From assembly GCA_027487575.1 (NCBI GenBank), contig JAIYDJ010000046.1:1-53569 (forward strand): a DNA stretch of 53,569 nt, written 5' to 3'. Under the pieces are notes generated by a model. The model was not told where the DNA came from. It saw only the letters and a list, made by a program, of their open reading frames with translations, and ran no database searches. Shown here piece after piece: positions 10,315 to 18,103 of this stretch. This DNA is from Rhodobacter sp. (GTDB taxonomy: Bacteria; Pseudomonadota; Alphaproteobacteria; Rhodobacterales; Rhodobacteraceae). The position numbers were made by a program, and so were the translations under genes. The number at the start of each line of letters is the position of its first letter. The first letter of the stretch is position 1.

Positions 10315-11106
10315 ATGACACCGCTTGACCACGCCCATGCCGCCATGCAGGCCGAACCGGGCGACGAGGCCGCTGCGCTGCGGTTTTATCGGCTGCTGGC
10401 CGACACGCCCCTGATGCTGCTTCTGGAACGCGAACCGCAGGACACGCGGATCGACCCGAGGGTCTTCGATCTGGAAGCGGGGCCGGTTCTGCTGGCGTTC
10501 GACAGCGCCGACCGGATGGCGGCCCTAGGGGACGCGCCGCTAGCCTATGCCGAGTTGCCGGGCCGGGTGATCGTGGCGCAACTGGCGGGGCAGGGGGTGT
10601 CGCTGGGGCTGAATTTCGGGTCCGAAGCACCGTCCGAAATCCTGCTGCCTCCCGACGCACTGGACTGGCTGGCGGAAATGGTCGCAACGCCGCCTTTGCA
10701 GGAATTGGAGGCCGTGCCGGAAAGCTTCTTCACCCCGCGCAATCTGCCGGCCGCGCTGACCGAGGCGCTGAACTTCACCTTCGGCAGCGCCGCCGGGCTG
10801 GCGCGGGCGGCTTATCTTGCGGGCGTGCGGTATGACGACGGGCGGGTCGGGCACATCCTGGCCATTCTGGACGCGCATCCCGAGGCGCAGGTACCCCTGG
10901 CCCAGGCGGTCGCGCAGGCCATCGGCTTTACCGGGCTGGATGCGGCCGAAATCGACGTGACCTTCCTGACCGGCACCGATCAGGCCGCGCGCGGCATCGT
11001 TCGGTCGGGCATCCTGTTCGAGTTTCCGCCCGAACCGCTGGAACAACCCGCCGCCGCCCCGATCGCCCCCGGAAGCGACCCGGACCGCCCGCCGCGCCTG
11101 CGCTAG
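10315..11106 (+). CDS. SseB-family protein
   Basis: A 263-residue soluble protein. The N-terminal half resembles the SseB domain (short helices, then 'LLAFDSADRMAALGDAPLAYAELPG' spread over residues 60-85), and the C-terminal half has the SseB C-terminal fold pattern. E. coli SseB is an enhanced-serine-sensitivity protein of uncertain biochemical role. The start ATG 10315 follows GGGGAGGATGAGGA, a strong ribosome-binding site. A perfect hairpin follows directly after the stop. Confidence 0.65.
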   Translation: MTPLDHAHAAMQAEPGDEAAALRFYRLLADTPLMLLLEREPQDTRIDPRVFDLEAGPVLLAFDSADRMAALGDAPLAYAELPGRVIVAQLAGQGVSLGLNFGSEAPSEILLPPDALDWLAEMVATPPLQELEAVPESFFTPRNLPAALTEALNFTFGSAAGLARAAYLAGVRYDDGRVGHILAILDAHPEAQVPLAQAVAQAIGFTGLDAAEIDVTFLTGTDQAARGIVRSGILFEFPPEPLEQPAAAPIAPGSDPDRPPRLR

Positions 11107-11107
11107 G

Positions 11108-11129
11108 TTGGGGTAACGATTTACCCCAA
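11108..11129. repeat. Perfect nine-base hairpin upstream of rplM
   Basis: TTGGGGTAA (11108-11116), loop CGAT, TTACCCCAA (11121-11129). It begins two bases after the stop of the SseB-like gene and has no T-run, so it is a weak terminator at best. It may be an operator or an mRNA structure in the leader of the ribosomal protein operon. Confidence 0.5.
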
Positions 11130-11255
11130 GATCAAGTGTTTGTAATGCATGTGTTTTATCTTTTCCATCGGCCTTGACCCGGGCCGTGGTATCGGCGATA
11201 CACCCCCATCCAAGACCCGGGGGCCTGTTCCCCGCCGTACCTGATGGGCAAGACG

Positions 11256-11720
11256 ATGAAAACCTTTACCGCAACGCCTGCGGATATTGAAAAGAAGTGG
11301 GTCCTGATCGACGCCGAAGGCATCGTTCTGGGCCGCCTCGCGACGATTGTCGCCTCTATCCTGCGGGGCAAGAACAAGCCGACCTTCACACCGCACATGG
11401 ACATGGGCGACAACGTGATCGTCATCAACGCCGACAAGGTGCAGATGACCGGCAACAAGCGCAACGACAAGATCTATTACTGGCACACCGGCCACCCGGG
11501 CGGCATCAAGCAGCGCACCGCGCGGCAGGTGCTGGAAGGCAACCACCCCGAACGGGTCGTGGTCAAGGCCGTCGAGCGGATGATCACCCGCAACCGTCTG
11601 GGCCGCGTGCAGATGACCAACCTGCGGGTCTATGCATCCGCCGAGCATCCGCATGAAGCACAGCAGCCTGTTGTTCTCGACCTCGCGTCGATGAACCCGA
11701 AGAACACCCGGAGCGCATGA
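11256..11720 (+). CDS. rplM: 50S ribosomal protein L13
   Basis: A 154-residue L13 with the family core '[17 protein letters not shown]', '[18 protein letters not shown]' and '[11 protein letters not shown]'. The start ATG 11256 gives MKTFTATP, the usual alphaproteobacterial N-terminus; an in-frame ATG 11244 would add MGKT and lacks a Shine-Dalgarno sequence. It is the first gene of the conserved rplM-rpsI pair; its end meets rpsI in an ATGA overlap. L13 binds 23S rRNA early in 50S assembly. Confidence 0.96.
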   Translation: MKTFTATPADIEKKWVLIDAEGIVLGRLATIVASILRGKNKPTFTPHMDMGDNVIVINADKVQMTGNKRNDKIYYWHTGHPGGIKQRTARQVLEGNHPERVVVKAVERMITRNRLGRVQMTNLRVYASAEHPHEAQQPVVLDLASMNPKNTRSA

Positions 11721-11722
11721 GC

Positions 11723-12217
11723 ATGGCCGACATCAAATCTCTGGACGATCTGAAGTCCGCCGTTTCGGGCGTCTCGGCTGCCGAAACCGTGGCCGCCGCC
11801 ATTGCCCCGCGCGTTGCCGTCCGTGACGCGCTGGGTCGGTCCTACGCCACCGGCAAGCGCAAGAACGCGGTCGCCCGTGTGTGGATCAAGCCCGGTTCCG
11901 GCAAGGTCGTGGTGAACGGCAAGACGATGGCCGAGTACTTCGCCCGCCCGGTTCTGCAGATGATCCTGCGCCAGCCCTTCACGGTTGCTGGCGTCGAAGG
12001 CCAGTTCGATGTGATGGCGACTGTCGCCGGTGGCGGGTTGTCGGGGCAGGCCGGTGCAGTGAAGCATGGCGTGTCGAAGGCGCTGCAGTTGTATGAGCCG
12101 TCCCTGCGCGGTGCGCTCAAGGCGGCCGGCTTCCTGACCCGCGACAGCCGCGTGGTGGAACGCAAGAAGTACGGCAAGGCCAAGGCCCGCCGCAGCTTCC
12201 AGTTCTCCAAGCGCTAA
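11723..12217 (+). CDS. rpsI: 30S ribosomal protein S9
   Basis: A 164-residue S9. The N-terminal ~35 residues ([12 protein letters not shown] and an Ala/Val-rich stretch) form the extension seen in alphaproteobacterial S9. The core carries [32 protein letters not shown] and the C-terminal [11 protein letters not shown] tail that reaches the P-site tRNA. Two starts are possible: ATG 11717 in ATGA overlap with rplM, or ATG 11723; I prefer 11723 for family similarity and better spacing from GGAG. A strong terminator follows. Confidence 0.96.
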   Translation: MADIKSLDDLKSAVSGVSAAETVAAAIAPRVAVRDALGRSYATGKRKNAVARVWIKPGSGKVVVNGKTMAEYFARPVLQMILRQPFTVAGVEGQFDVMATVAGGGLSGQAGAVKHGVSKALQLYEPSLRGALKAAGFLTRDSRVVERKKYGKAKARRSFQFSKR

Positions 12218-12237
12218 GGTTTGCGCGAAACGACAGG

Positions 12238-12267
12238 AAGGCCCGCAGCGATGCGGGCCTTTTCGTT
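12238..12267 (+). terminator. Rho-independent terminator of rplM-rpsI
   Basis: AAGGCCCGCA (12238-12247), loop GCGA, TGCGGGCCTT (12252-12261), ten perfect pairs followed by TTCGTTT. It lies 20 bases after the rpsI stop. Confidence 0.9.
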
Positions 12268-12276
12268 TGCCAGGCC

Positions 12277-12304
12277 AAAAAAAGGGCCGGGAAAGACCCG
12301 GCCC
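12277..12304 (-). terminator. Rho-independent terminator of the DUF1127 gene
   Basis: On the minus strand GGGCCGGG, loop TCTTT, CCCGGCCC pair perfectly over eight bases and are followed by seven T residues (complement of the A-run 12277-12283). It sits 24 bases beyond the stop of the small DUF1127 gene. Confidence 0.9.
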
Positions 12305-12328
12305 AGTTGGGGATCCTCAGGAAAGGAT

Positions 12329-12544
12329 TCAGTCTCGCCAGAACGGTTTGGATGCCTCTGCCGCGGCCGACATCGGATCAAGGCCGATGTCGCGCAACTG
12401 GTGCGGGGTCAGGCGGGACAGACCGTTGCGGCTGCGATAGCGGAAATCCCACAGCATCACCGTTGCCAGCAACCCCGACCCGACACGCGCAAGGGTCAGC
12501 CGGGGCTGGTCGAAATCGGGCAGGCTGGTCTGGGTCAGGGGCAT
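12329..12544 (-). CDS. Small DUF1127-domain protein
   Basis: A 71-residue protein whose C-terminal part reads NGLSRLTPHQLRDIGLDP, the DUF1127 signature 'L..L....LRDIGL'. Such small arginine-rich proteins are widespread in alphaproteobacteria; some are linked to RNA metabolism and stress responses, but the function of this one is not known. The start ATG 12544 has GGAG six bases upstream; an in-frame TTG 12571 is rejected. It is divergent from a MocR-type regulator gene, and the shared 91-base region carries ATACAA repeats. Confidence 0.8.
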   Translation of the reverse strand: MPLTQTSLPDFDQPRLTLARVGSGLLATVMLWDFRYRSRNGLSRLTPHQLRDIGLDPMSAAAEASKPFWRD

Positions 12545-12557
12545 GATCCGCTCCACA

Positions 12558-12646
12558 TTGTAGCGATACAAGTTTACATTTCGGCTGACTTAAAGATACA
12601 ATGAGTCGGGTGATCCCTGCCAGCGGTTTATTGTGATGAATACAAT
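12558..12646. promoter_or_regulatory. Divergent control region with repeated ATACAA motif
   Basis: An inverted repeat TTGTA-GCGA-TACAA (12558-12571) is followed by further ATACAA copies at 12596-12601 and 12640-12645, the last inside the start of the regulator gene. MocR-type regulators commonly bind repeated short sites next to their own gene, so this is a candidate operator array acting on both the DUF1127 gene and the regulator. No footprint evidence exists here. Confidence 0.4.
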
Positions 12647-14024
12647 CTGGAATCCTGATCTATCGGCCCACAGCGGCCCGAAGTACCGCGCCCTGGCCGA
12701 GGCATTGCGGGCCGATGTGGCGTCCGGAGTCCTGCCACCGGGCGCACAATTGCCGACGGTGCGTGATCTGGCATGGCGGTTGTCGGTTACACCCGGAACC
12801 GTGGCGCGGGCCTATCAGGCAGCCGTGCAGGACGGGCTGCTGCAGGCGACGGTGGGGCGAGGGACGTTCGTCAGTGCCCCTCTCGCCGGCAACGAGCCGT
12901 CGCTTTCGGTCGAACGTGCGCCGGGCGACGGAACGCTGGACCTGCGGTCGCCCCGGTTGCCCGAGGTCGGACAGACTGCTGCCATTGGCAACGCCTTGCG
13001 CCGTCTGGCTTCGGACCCGACGCAGGACTGGCTGAACTACACCAGCCAGGATCAGGAAGCGCCGCTGCGGGGCGCTGTGTGCGACTGGCTTGCGGGGCGC
13101 GCCCTTGGCCCGCTGTCGCCCGACCAGATTCTGTTGACCGGGGGCGGGCAGAACGCGATCCGGATGCTGTTCGATACGCTGCTGACCGGCGAGCGGCCCG
13201 TGGTGCTGACCGAGGCGCTGGCCTATCCGGGCTTCCGCTATGCCGCGCGACTGGCACGGGCCGAGGTGGTCGGGCTGGCCATGGACCACGAGGGGGTGAT
13301 ACCGGACGCGCTGGATGCGGCGTGCAGGCGGTATCATCCGCAGGTGGTCTGCCTGACTCCGCAGGCGCAGAACCCGACCGTTGCCAGCATGGGGCCGACC
13401 CGCCGCGCCGAGATCGTGGCAATTTCCCGGCGGTACAACCTGCAGATCGTCGAGGATGAATGCTATGCACCTTCGGGCGTGGGCGCGGTGCCGCTGCGTG
13501 CGCTGGCACCCGAGCGGACCTGGTACATCGGCAGCCTGTCAAAGTCGATATCGGCCGCGCTGAGGTTCGGCTATGTGGTCTGCCCCTTGGATCGTGGGGC
13601 CTCGGCGCGACTGACGGCCACCCACCATTTCTTTGCGCTGCCGTTGCCGCTGTCGGCGCTGTGCCTTGACCTTTTGCAGGCCGGGGTGGCGGACACGCTG
13701 CGCGCAGCGGTCAATGCAGAGATGTCGCGCCGCGTGCTGCGCTGCGCCGAACGGCTGGCCCCGTTCGACCCGTGCTGGCATCCGGGCATTCCGTTTCTGT
13801 GGCTGCGCCTGCCACAGGGGTGGCGTGCGTCGAGTTTCGCGCGGATGGCGGGCGAGGCGGGAGTTCTGATCCGGTCGGCCGATCAGTATGCCCTGATCCA
13901 TGATCATGTGCCGCACGCCGTGCGGATTGCCGTGCCGGGTCAGGTGCCAATGCCCGATCTGGAGGCGGGTCTGGCGACGCTGGCCCGTTTGCTGAACAAT
14001 CCGCCGTCCGACATGGCGGTATGA
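12636..14024 (+). CDS. MocR-type regulator (GntR HTH plus aminotransferase fold)
   Basis: A 462-residue fusion. Residues ~13-80 are a GntR winged helix-turn-helix (YRALAEALRADVASGVLPPG, LPTVRDLAWRLSVTPGTVARAY); the rest is a fold-type I aminotransferase-like domain. Lys303 in SLSKSI is the expected PLP-binding lysine, so the effector domain looks PLP-competent. MocR proteins control genes of vitamin B6, GABA, taurine or polyamine metabolism. It lies 185 bases upstream of a polyamine-type transporter, a plausible but unproven target. The start is ATG 12636 (GTG 12633 is in frame). Its upstream region is shared with a DUF1127 gene. Confidence 0.85.
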   Translation: MNTIWNPDLSAHSGPKYRALAEALRADVASGVLPPGAQLPTVRDLAWRLSVTPGTVARAYQAAVQDGLLQATVGRGTFVSAPLAGNEPSLSVERAPGDGTLDLRSPRLPEVGQTAAIGNALRRLASDPTQDWLNYTSQDQEAPLRGAVCDWLAGRALGPLSPDQILLTGGGQNAIRMLFDTLLTGERPVVLTEALAYPGFRYAARLARAEVVGLAMDHEGVIPDALDAACRRYHPQVVCLTPQAQNPTVASMGPTRRAEIVAISRRYNLQIVEDECYAPSGVGAVPLRALAPERTWYIGSLSKSISAALRFGYVVCPLDRGASARLTATHHFFALPLPLSALCLDLLQAGVADTLRAAVNAEMSRRVLRCAERLAPFDPCWHPGIPFLWLRLPQGWRASSFARMAGEAGVLIRSADQYALIHDHVPHAVRIAVPGQVPMPDLEAGLATLARLLNNPPSDMAV

Positions 14025-14209
14025 CGGGCGCCCCTGCCCAAAGTTGCGGCGGAAGGGGCGCATCGGTGCCCGTTCCTGCGCCGTCGGACCGTGCAATCGC
14101 ATCTGATAGCGGGGACAGGCTGACAATCGGGGCTTTTCAGGTTCGGGGGCATGTGCAAGACATGAACAAAAGCGCGCCAGCCGCTGACGGTTGCTGAACA
14201 GGGGGCCTG

Positions 14210-15097
14210 ATGAGTCAGAACGGATTTCTGAACCGTTTCCGCGGGTCCGAGGCGGCCAGCGGGCTTGCGATGATCAGCCCGACGGCGGTTTATGCCGTGC
14301 TGATGCTGGCCGGGCCGCTGACGGCGGTGCTGCTGTATTCGATCCTGACCAAGGGCGCGAGCGGGATCGAGTGGAATTTCACGCTGGCCAACTACGCCGA
14401 GGTGTGGTCCAGCCCGATCTACCGGTCGATCATGCTGCGGTCACTGACGGTTTCGTTCTCGGTCACGGTGGTGACCGTGGTCGTGGCCTATCCGATTGCC
14501 TATTTCGTCAGCTTTCACGTCGCGCCATCACGCAAGTCGATCTGGCTGTTCCTGATCACCATCCCGTTCTGGACCAGCTATCTGATCCGGGTGTTCCTGT
14601 GGAAGGTGATCCTCGGCTACAACGGCGTGTTCAGTTCGGGGCTGGAAGGGCTGGGCATCACCGACGGGCCGATGTCGTTCATGACCAACGCGACGGGGGC
14701 GATGATCGTGACGCTGGCGCATGCCTATGCCCCGTTCGCGATCCTGCCGATATTCGTGGCGCTGGAGAAGATCGACCGGTCCTTCCTCGAGGCGGGGCAG
14801 GATCTGGGCGAGACGCGGCTGCGCACCTTCTGGCGGGTGACGCTGCCCCTGTCGATGTCGGGGGTGATCGCAGCCGTCCTGATCGTGTTCATCCCGACCA
14901 TCGGCGACTATGTGACGCCGGACCTGATCGGGTCGGGCAAGTTTCCGATGATCGCCAATGTCATCGAGGTGCAGCTTCTGAAACTCGACAACAAGGCGTT
15001 GGGGTCGGCGCTGGCGGTCAGTGCGATGTTCATCGTGGCGGTGGTCAGCGTGATCTTCCTGTTGCTGAACCGCCGCTTCCTGGGGGCCGCGAAATGA
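14210..15097 (+). CDS. potB: Spermidine/putrescine-type ABC transporter permease, PotB-like
   Basis: A 295-residue inner-membrane permease with about six helices. The cytoplasmic coupling loop reads 'DLGETRLRTFWRVTLPLSMSGVIAA', the EAA-type motif of binding-protein-dependent importers, in the PotB form. Upstream sits CAGGGGG before ATG 14210. It overlaps the second permease by four bases (ATGA). Substrate class (polyamine or related cation) is inferred from family resemblance only. Confidence 0.8.
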   Translation: MSQNGFLNRFRGSEAASGLAMISPTAVYAVLMLAGPLTAVLLYSILTKGASGIEWNFTLANYAEVWSSPIYRSIMLRSLTVSFSVTVVTVVVAYPIAYFVSFHVAPSRKSIWLFLITIPFWTSYLIRVFLWKVILGYNGVFSSGLEGLGITDGPMSFMTNATGAMIVTLAHAYAPFAILPIFVALEKIDRSFLEAGQDLGETRLRTFWRVTLPLSMSGVIAAVLIVFIPTIGDYVTPDLIGSGKFPMIANVIEVQLLKLDNKALGSALAVSAMFIVAVVSVIFLLLNRRFLGAAK

Positions 15098-15903
15098 ACA
15101 AGGGATCGGGCCTGCGCGTCTATGCGATTGTCTACCTTGTATTCCTTTACGCGCCGATCATCCTGCTGCCGCTGTTCGCGTTCAACGACAGCCGGGTCAT
15201 CGCCTTTCCGCTGACCGGGTTCACCACGGGCTGGTTCGCCGCGATGTGGGAGGATGAACAGCTGTTCCGGGCCCTGCGCAATTCGCTGATCATTTCCGGC
15301 TCCACCGCGATCTTCGCGACGACGCTTGGCATCTTCGCCGCCCGTGCCAGCACACGCTACAGCTTTCCGGGCAAGAGCGGGCTTCTGGGGCTGATCATGC
15401 TGCCGCTGGTGTTGCCCGAGATGATCATGGCAATGTCGCTGCTGGTGGTGCTGCTGTGGATCGGCATTCCGCTGTCGATCTGGACGATCATCCTTGGCCA
15501 CATCCTGATCTGCACGCCCTTTGCCGTGGCGATCCTGTCATCGGCGTTCCAAAGCCTCGACAAATCGCTGGAAGAGGCCGCCTATGACTTGGGTGAAAAC
15601 GCGGTGTCCACCTTCCGGCTGATCATCCTGCCGCTGGTGATGCCGGGGATCGTGTCGTCGCTTCTGATCTGTTTCACCATCAGTCTGGACGAATTCATCA
15701 TCGCCTACTTCCTCGGCGGGTCGGATACGCCGCTGTCGGCCTATATCTATGGCCAGTTCCGCTTTCCGGCGCGGGTGCCTGCGATGCTGGCGCTGGGAAC
15801 GATCCTTGTGGGCGTGTCGATCCTGCTGCTGTCGATTGCCGAATATTTCCGCCGTCGCGGCCTTGCCCGGACGGGCGCCAAAGATACCGGAGGCTTCCTG
15901 TGA
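15094..15903 (+). CDS. potC: Spermidine/putrescine-type ABC transporter permease, PotC-like
   Basis: A 269-residue inner-membrane permease beginning MNKGSGLRVYAIVYLVFLY. It has the PotC pattern 'YAPIILLPLFAFNDSR' and the EAA loop 'EEAAYDLGENAVSTFRLIILP'. The start ATG 15094 overlaps the potB-like stop in ATGA; the open frame upstream belongs to potB's shadow. The ATPase follows with a GTGA overlap, so the three genes are one translation-coupled unit. Confidence 0.82.
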   Translation: MNKGSGLRVYAIVYLVFLYAPIILLPLFAFNDSRVIAFPLTGFTTGWFAAMWEDEQLFRALRNSLIISGSTAIFATTLGIFAARASTRYSFPGKSGLLGLIMLPLVLPEMIMAMSLLVVLLWIGIPLSIWTIILGHILICTPFAVAILSSAFQSLDKSLEEAAYDLGENAVSTFRLIILPLVMPGIVSSLLICFTISLDEFIIAYFLGGSDTPLSAYIYGQFRFPARVPAMLALGTILVGVSILLLSIAEYFRRRGLARTGAKDTGGFL

Positions 15904-16997
15904 ACCCCAGACCTGACATGATCGAGTTTCAGGACGTCCATAAGTACTATGGCGACTACCATGCCCTGCGGGGAATCACGGCGACCATCAAGGCCGGGGA
16001 GTTCTTTTCCCTGCTGGGCCCGTCCGGCTGTGGCAAGACCACGCTGCTGCGCACCATCGCGGGGTTCGAGGGGATTTCCTCGGGTGCCGTGATGATCGAC
16101 GGCAAGAACATGGCGGGCGTACCGGCCAATGTGCGGCCCACCAACATGGTGTTCCAGTCCTATGCGATCTTTCCGCATCTGACGGTCGAACAGAACGTGG
16201 GCTTCGGTCTGCGCAAGGACCCGATGTCGAAAGACCAGAAGGCTCGCGCTGTGGCCGAGGCACTGGAAATGGTCGGGCTGAAGGGCTACGGCGCGCGGGC
16301 CGCGCATGCCCTGTCGGGCGGGCAGCGGCAGCGCGTGGCCCTTGCGCGCGCGTTGATCCTGAAGCCGAAGGTGCTACTGCTGGACGAACCGCTGTCCGCA
16401 CTCGACAAGAAGATGCGCGAACAGATGCAGGTCGAGTTGATCCGCCTGCAGCGGCAGGTCGGGATCACTTTCATCCTGGTCACCCATGATCAGGAAGAGG
16501 CGCTGGTCATGTCCGACCGGATCGCCGTCATGTTCGAAGGCGAGATCGCCCAACTGGCCGACCCCGAAACCCTGTACCGCCGCCCCAATTCAAAGAAGGT
16601 CGCGGATTTCATCGGGACGATGAACTTCCTTCCGGCGCGGATCGTGTCCGAGGCAGGCGGCATGGTCGAGGTCGAGGCGCAGGGGTTCGGGGCCATGACG
16701 CTGACCACCGAACAGTGCGCGGCGGCGGGGGCCGACAAGGCGGGGGCGATGGTCGGTTTCCGGCCCGAGACGCTGACCATCCTGTTCGATGGCCAGACTG
16801 CCACCGACCGCGAGACGATGGGGACGGTGGCCGAAGTCGTCTATTACGGCGACATGACCTATTACGATGTCAAGCTGGACGGGACCGAAGTTCCGATGCG
16901 GCTGTCGATGCGCAATGTGTTCGGGCGGCCGGTGCTGGACCTTGGCACGCGGACGCGCATCGCGTGGAGTCCGGGGGCGCTGGTCCTGTTCCGGTAG
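15900..16997 (+). CDS. potA: Polyamine-type ABC transporter ATPase, PotA-like
   Basis: A 365-residue importer ATPase. Walker A GPSGCGKTT lies near residues 41-49, the signature is LSGGQRQRVALARAL, and Walker B is LLLDEPLSALD. A C-terminal TOBE domain (~280-360) follows, as in PotA/CysA/MalK types. The start is GTG 15900, preceded by GGAGG six bases upstream; ATG 15918 is an alternative. No periplasmic binding protein gene follows: behind the stop is a hairpin (17011-17035) and then a capsule gene. Confidence 0.85.
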   Translation: MNPRPDMIEFQDVHKYYGDYHALRGITATIKAGEFFSLLGPSGCGKTTLLRTIAGFEGISSGAVMIDGKNMAGVPANVRPTNMVFQSYAIFPHLTVEQNVGFGLRKDPMSKDQKARAVAEALEMVGLKGYGARAAHALSGGQRQRVALARALILKPKVLLLDEPLSALDKKMREQMQVELIRLQRQVGITFILVTHDQEEALVMSDRIAVMFEGEIAQLADPETLYRRPNSKKVADFIGTMNFLPARIVSEAGGMVEVEAQGFGAMTLTTEQCAAAGADKAGAMVGFRPETLTILFDGQTATDRETMGTVAEVVYYGDMTYYDVKLDGTEVPMRLSMRNVFGRPVLDLGTRTRIAWSPGALVLFR

Positions 16998-17010
16998 GAT
17001 TGCGGACAGG

Positions 17011-17055
17011 CTGGGGGAGTTTCGCACTCCCCCAGACCCCTACGCGGGATATTTT
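17011..17055 (+). terminator. Strong hairpin of a Rhodobacterales intergenic-repeat type
   Basis: CTGGGGGAGT (17011-17020), loop TTCGC, ACTCCCCCAG (17026-17035), ten perfect pairs; then ACCCCTACGCGGGATATTTTTGG with a T5 run. It terminates the potA transcript. The block 'hairpin, ..GGGATATTTTTGG..A..AATGAAG' resembles a dispersed intergenic element I know from rhodobacterial genomes; that is recollection, not a search. Confidence 0.75.
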
Positions 17056-17065
17056 TGGACAGAAA

Positions 17066-18103
17066 ATGAAGGCAGGCGTGTCGCAAGGCGGTGTTTTCGG
17101 GGCACAGAGGCCCGTGGACTGGCTGACGGCACGGCGGTTGGATGCCGTGCCGGACACCCTGTATTTTCATGCGCGCGACCGGCTGGCGACGGGCCTGGGC
17201 AAAGGCTATTTCCGGCTGCTCGGCGCGCTGGCGGAGCATGCGGCGGCGGCGGGGTGGGGGATCGAGATCGTCGAATTTTCGGGGCGCGGGCAGGATCTGG
17301 CGGTGGCAAATCCGCGCCATCTGCACGTTTTCATGGATGACAGACCGGTCTATGCGCCGAACGCGGTGCATTCGGTGCCGACCTATCTGCATGGCTACTG
17401 GTATTTCGACGAGATCGGGTCGCGCAACAACAGCCTGCAGCGGTTGCGCAGGTTCGATCCGCGTCCGATGAGCGGCGACTGGGCCCGTGCCTTTCACGCG
17501 CAACTGGTCGCGAAGTTTGTCGACGCCAACATGACGAAGTTTGCGCAGGCGGACCGGGGGGCAGAGCCGGTGGAGCCGGGGTGCCTTGCGTTCTTTGCGC
17601 AGGATTTCAACCCGCCGCGCTATCATCGGCATCACCTGACGGTGGTCGACATGATCGAGGCCGCGATTGCCGCCAAGGGGCGTCGGCCACTTTACATCAA
17701 ACCGCATCCGAACCAGACGCTGGACGAGATGGAGGTTCTGTCCCGCTACCATGCGCCCAAGGCGGGGGTGCATCTGACGCATGCCTCGATCCATGATGTG
17801 CTGGCAGCGGCGGACTGTGTGCTGACAGTGACCTCGGCCGTGGGGTTCGAGGCGTTCCTGCACCGTAAGCCGGTGGTGCTGGGGGGCCAGACCGATTTCT
17901 GGCAGAACGCGGTCACCCTGACCGATGGGCGGCAGATGGCCGCCGCGATCGAAGCCGCGACGCAGCGCGACTGGCCGCATGAGAAGTTTCTGGTCTGGTT
18001 CCTGCGGCAGAACTGTCTGGAAGACAGCGCCGCATCCCTGCCGCAGGTGCTGGAGCGGCTGGCGCGGAAAGGCTTTTTCCTTTCCGCGCCGGGCTTCTAC
18101 TGA
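17066..18103 (+). CDS. Capsule polysaccharide synthesis protein, KpsS/KpsC-like
   Basis: A 345-residue protein of the Capsule_synth type. The C-terminal half shows the glycosyltransferase-like pattern of this family: KPHPNQ at about residues 211-216, HDVLAAADCVLTVTSAVG, then GFEAFLHRKPVVLGG (~260-275). KpsS and KpsC make the beta-Kdo linker that anchors group 2 capsules to a lipid; the length here suits KpsS better, but the assignment between the two is uncertain. ATG 17066 lies within a repeat-like block, and GTG 17078, with GAAGG five bases upstream, is a credible alternative start. It lies 7 kb from kpsE-kpsT and on the other strand. Confidence 0.7.
   Translation: MKAGVSQGGVFGAQRPVDWLTARRLDAVPDTLYFHARDRLATGLGKGYFRLLGALAEHAAAAGWGIEIVEFSGRGQDLAVANPRHLHVFMDDRPVYAPNAVHSVPTYLHGYWYFDEIGSRNNSLQRLRRFDPRPMSGDWARAFHAQLVAKFVDANMTKFAQADRGAEPVEPGCLAFFAQDFNPPRYHRHHLTVVDMIEAAIAAKGRRPLYIKPHPNQTLDEMEVLSRYHAPKAGVHLTHASIHDVLAAADCVLTVTSAVGFEAFLHRKPVVLGGQTDFWQNAVTLTDGRQMAAAIEAATQRDWPHEKFLVWFLRQNCLEDSAASLPQVLERLARKGFFLSAPGFY

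Noticed and set aside
14028..14061. GCGCCCCT/AGGGGCGC inverted repeat after the MocR-type gene as a terminator
   Set aside because: The 18-base spacer and the lack of a T-run make it unconvincing; GC-rich repeats of this size are common here.
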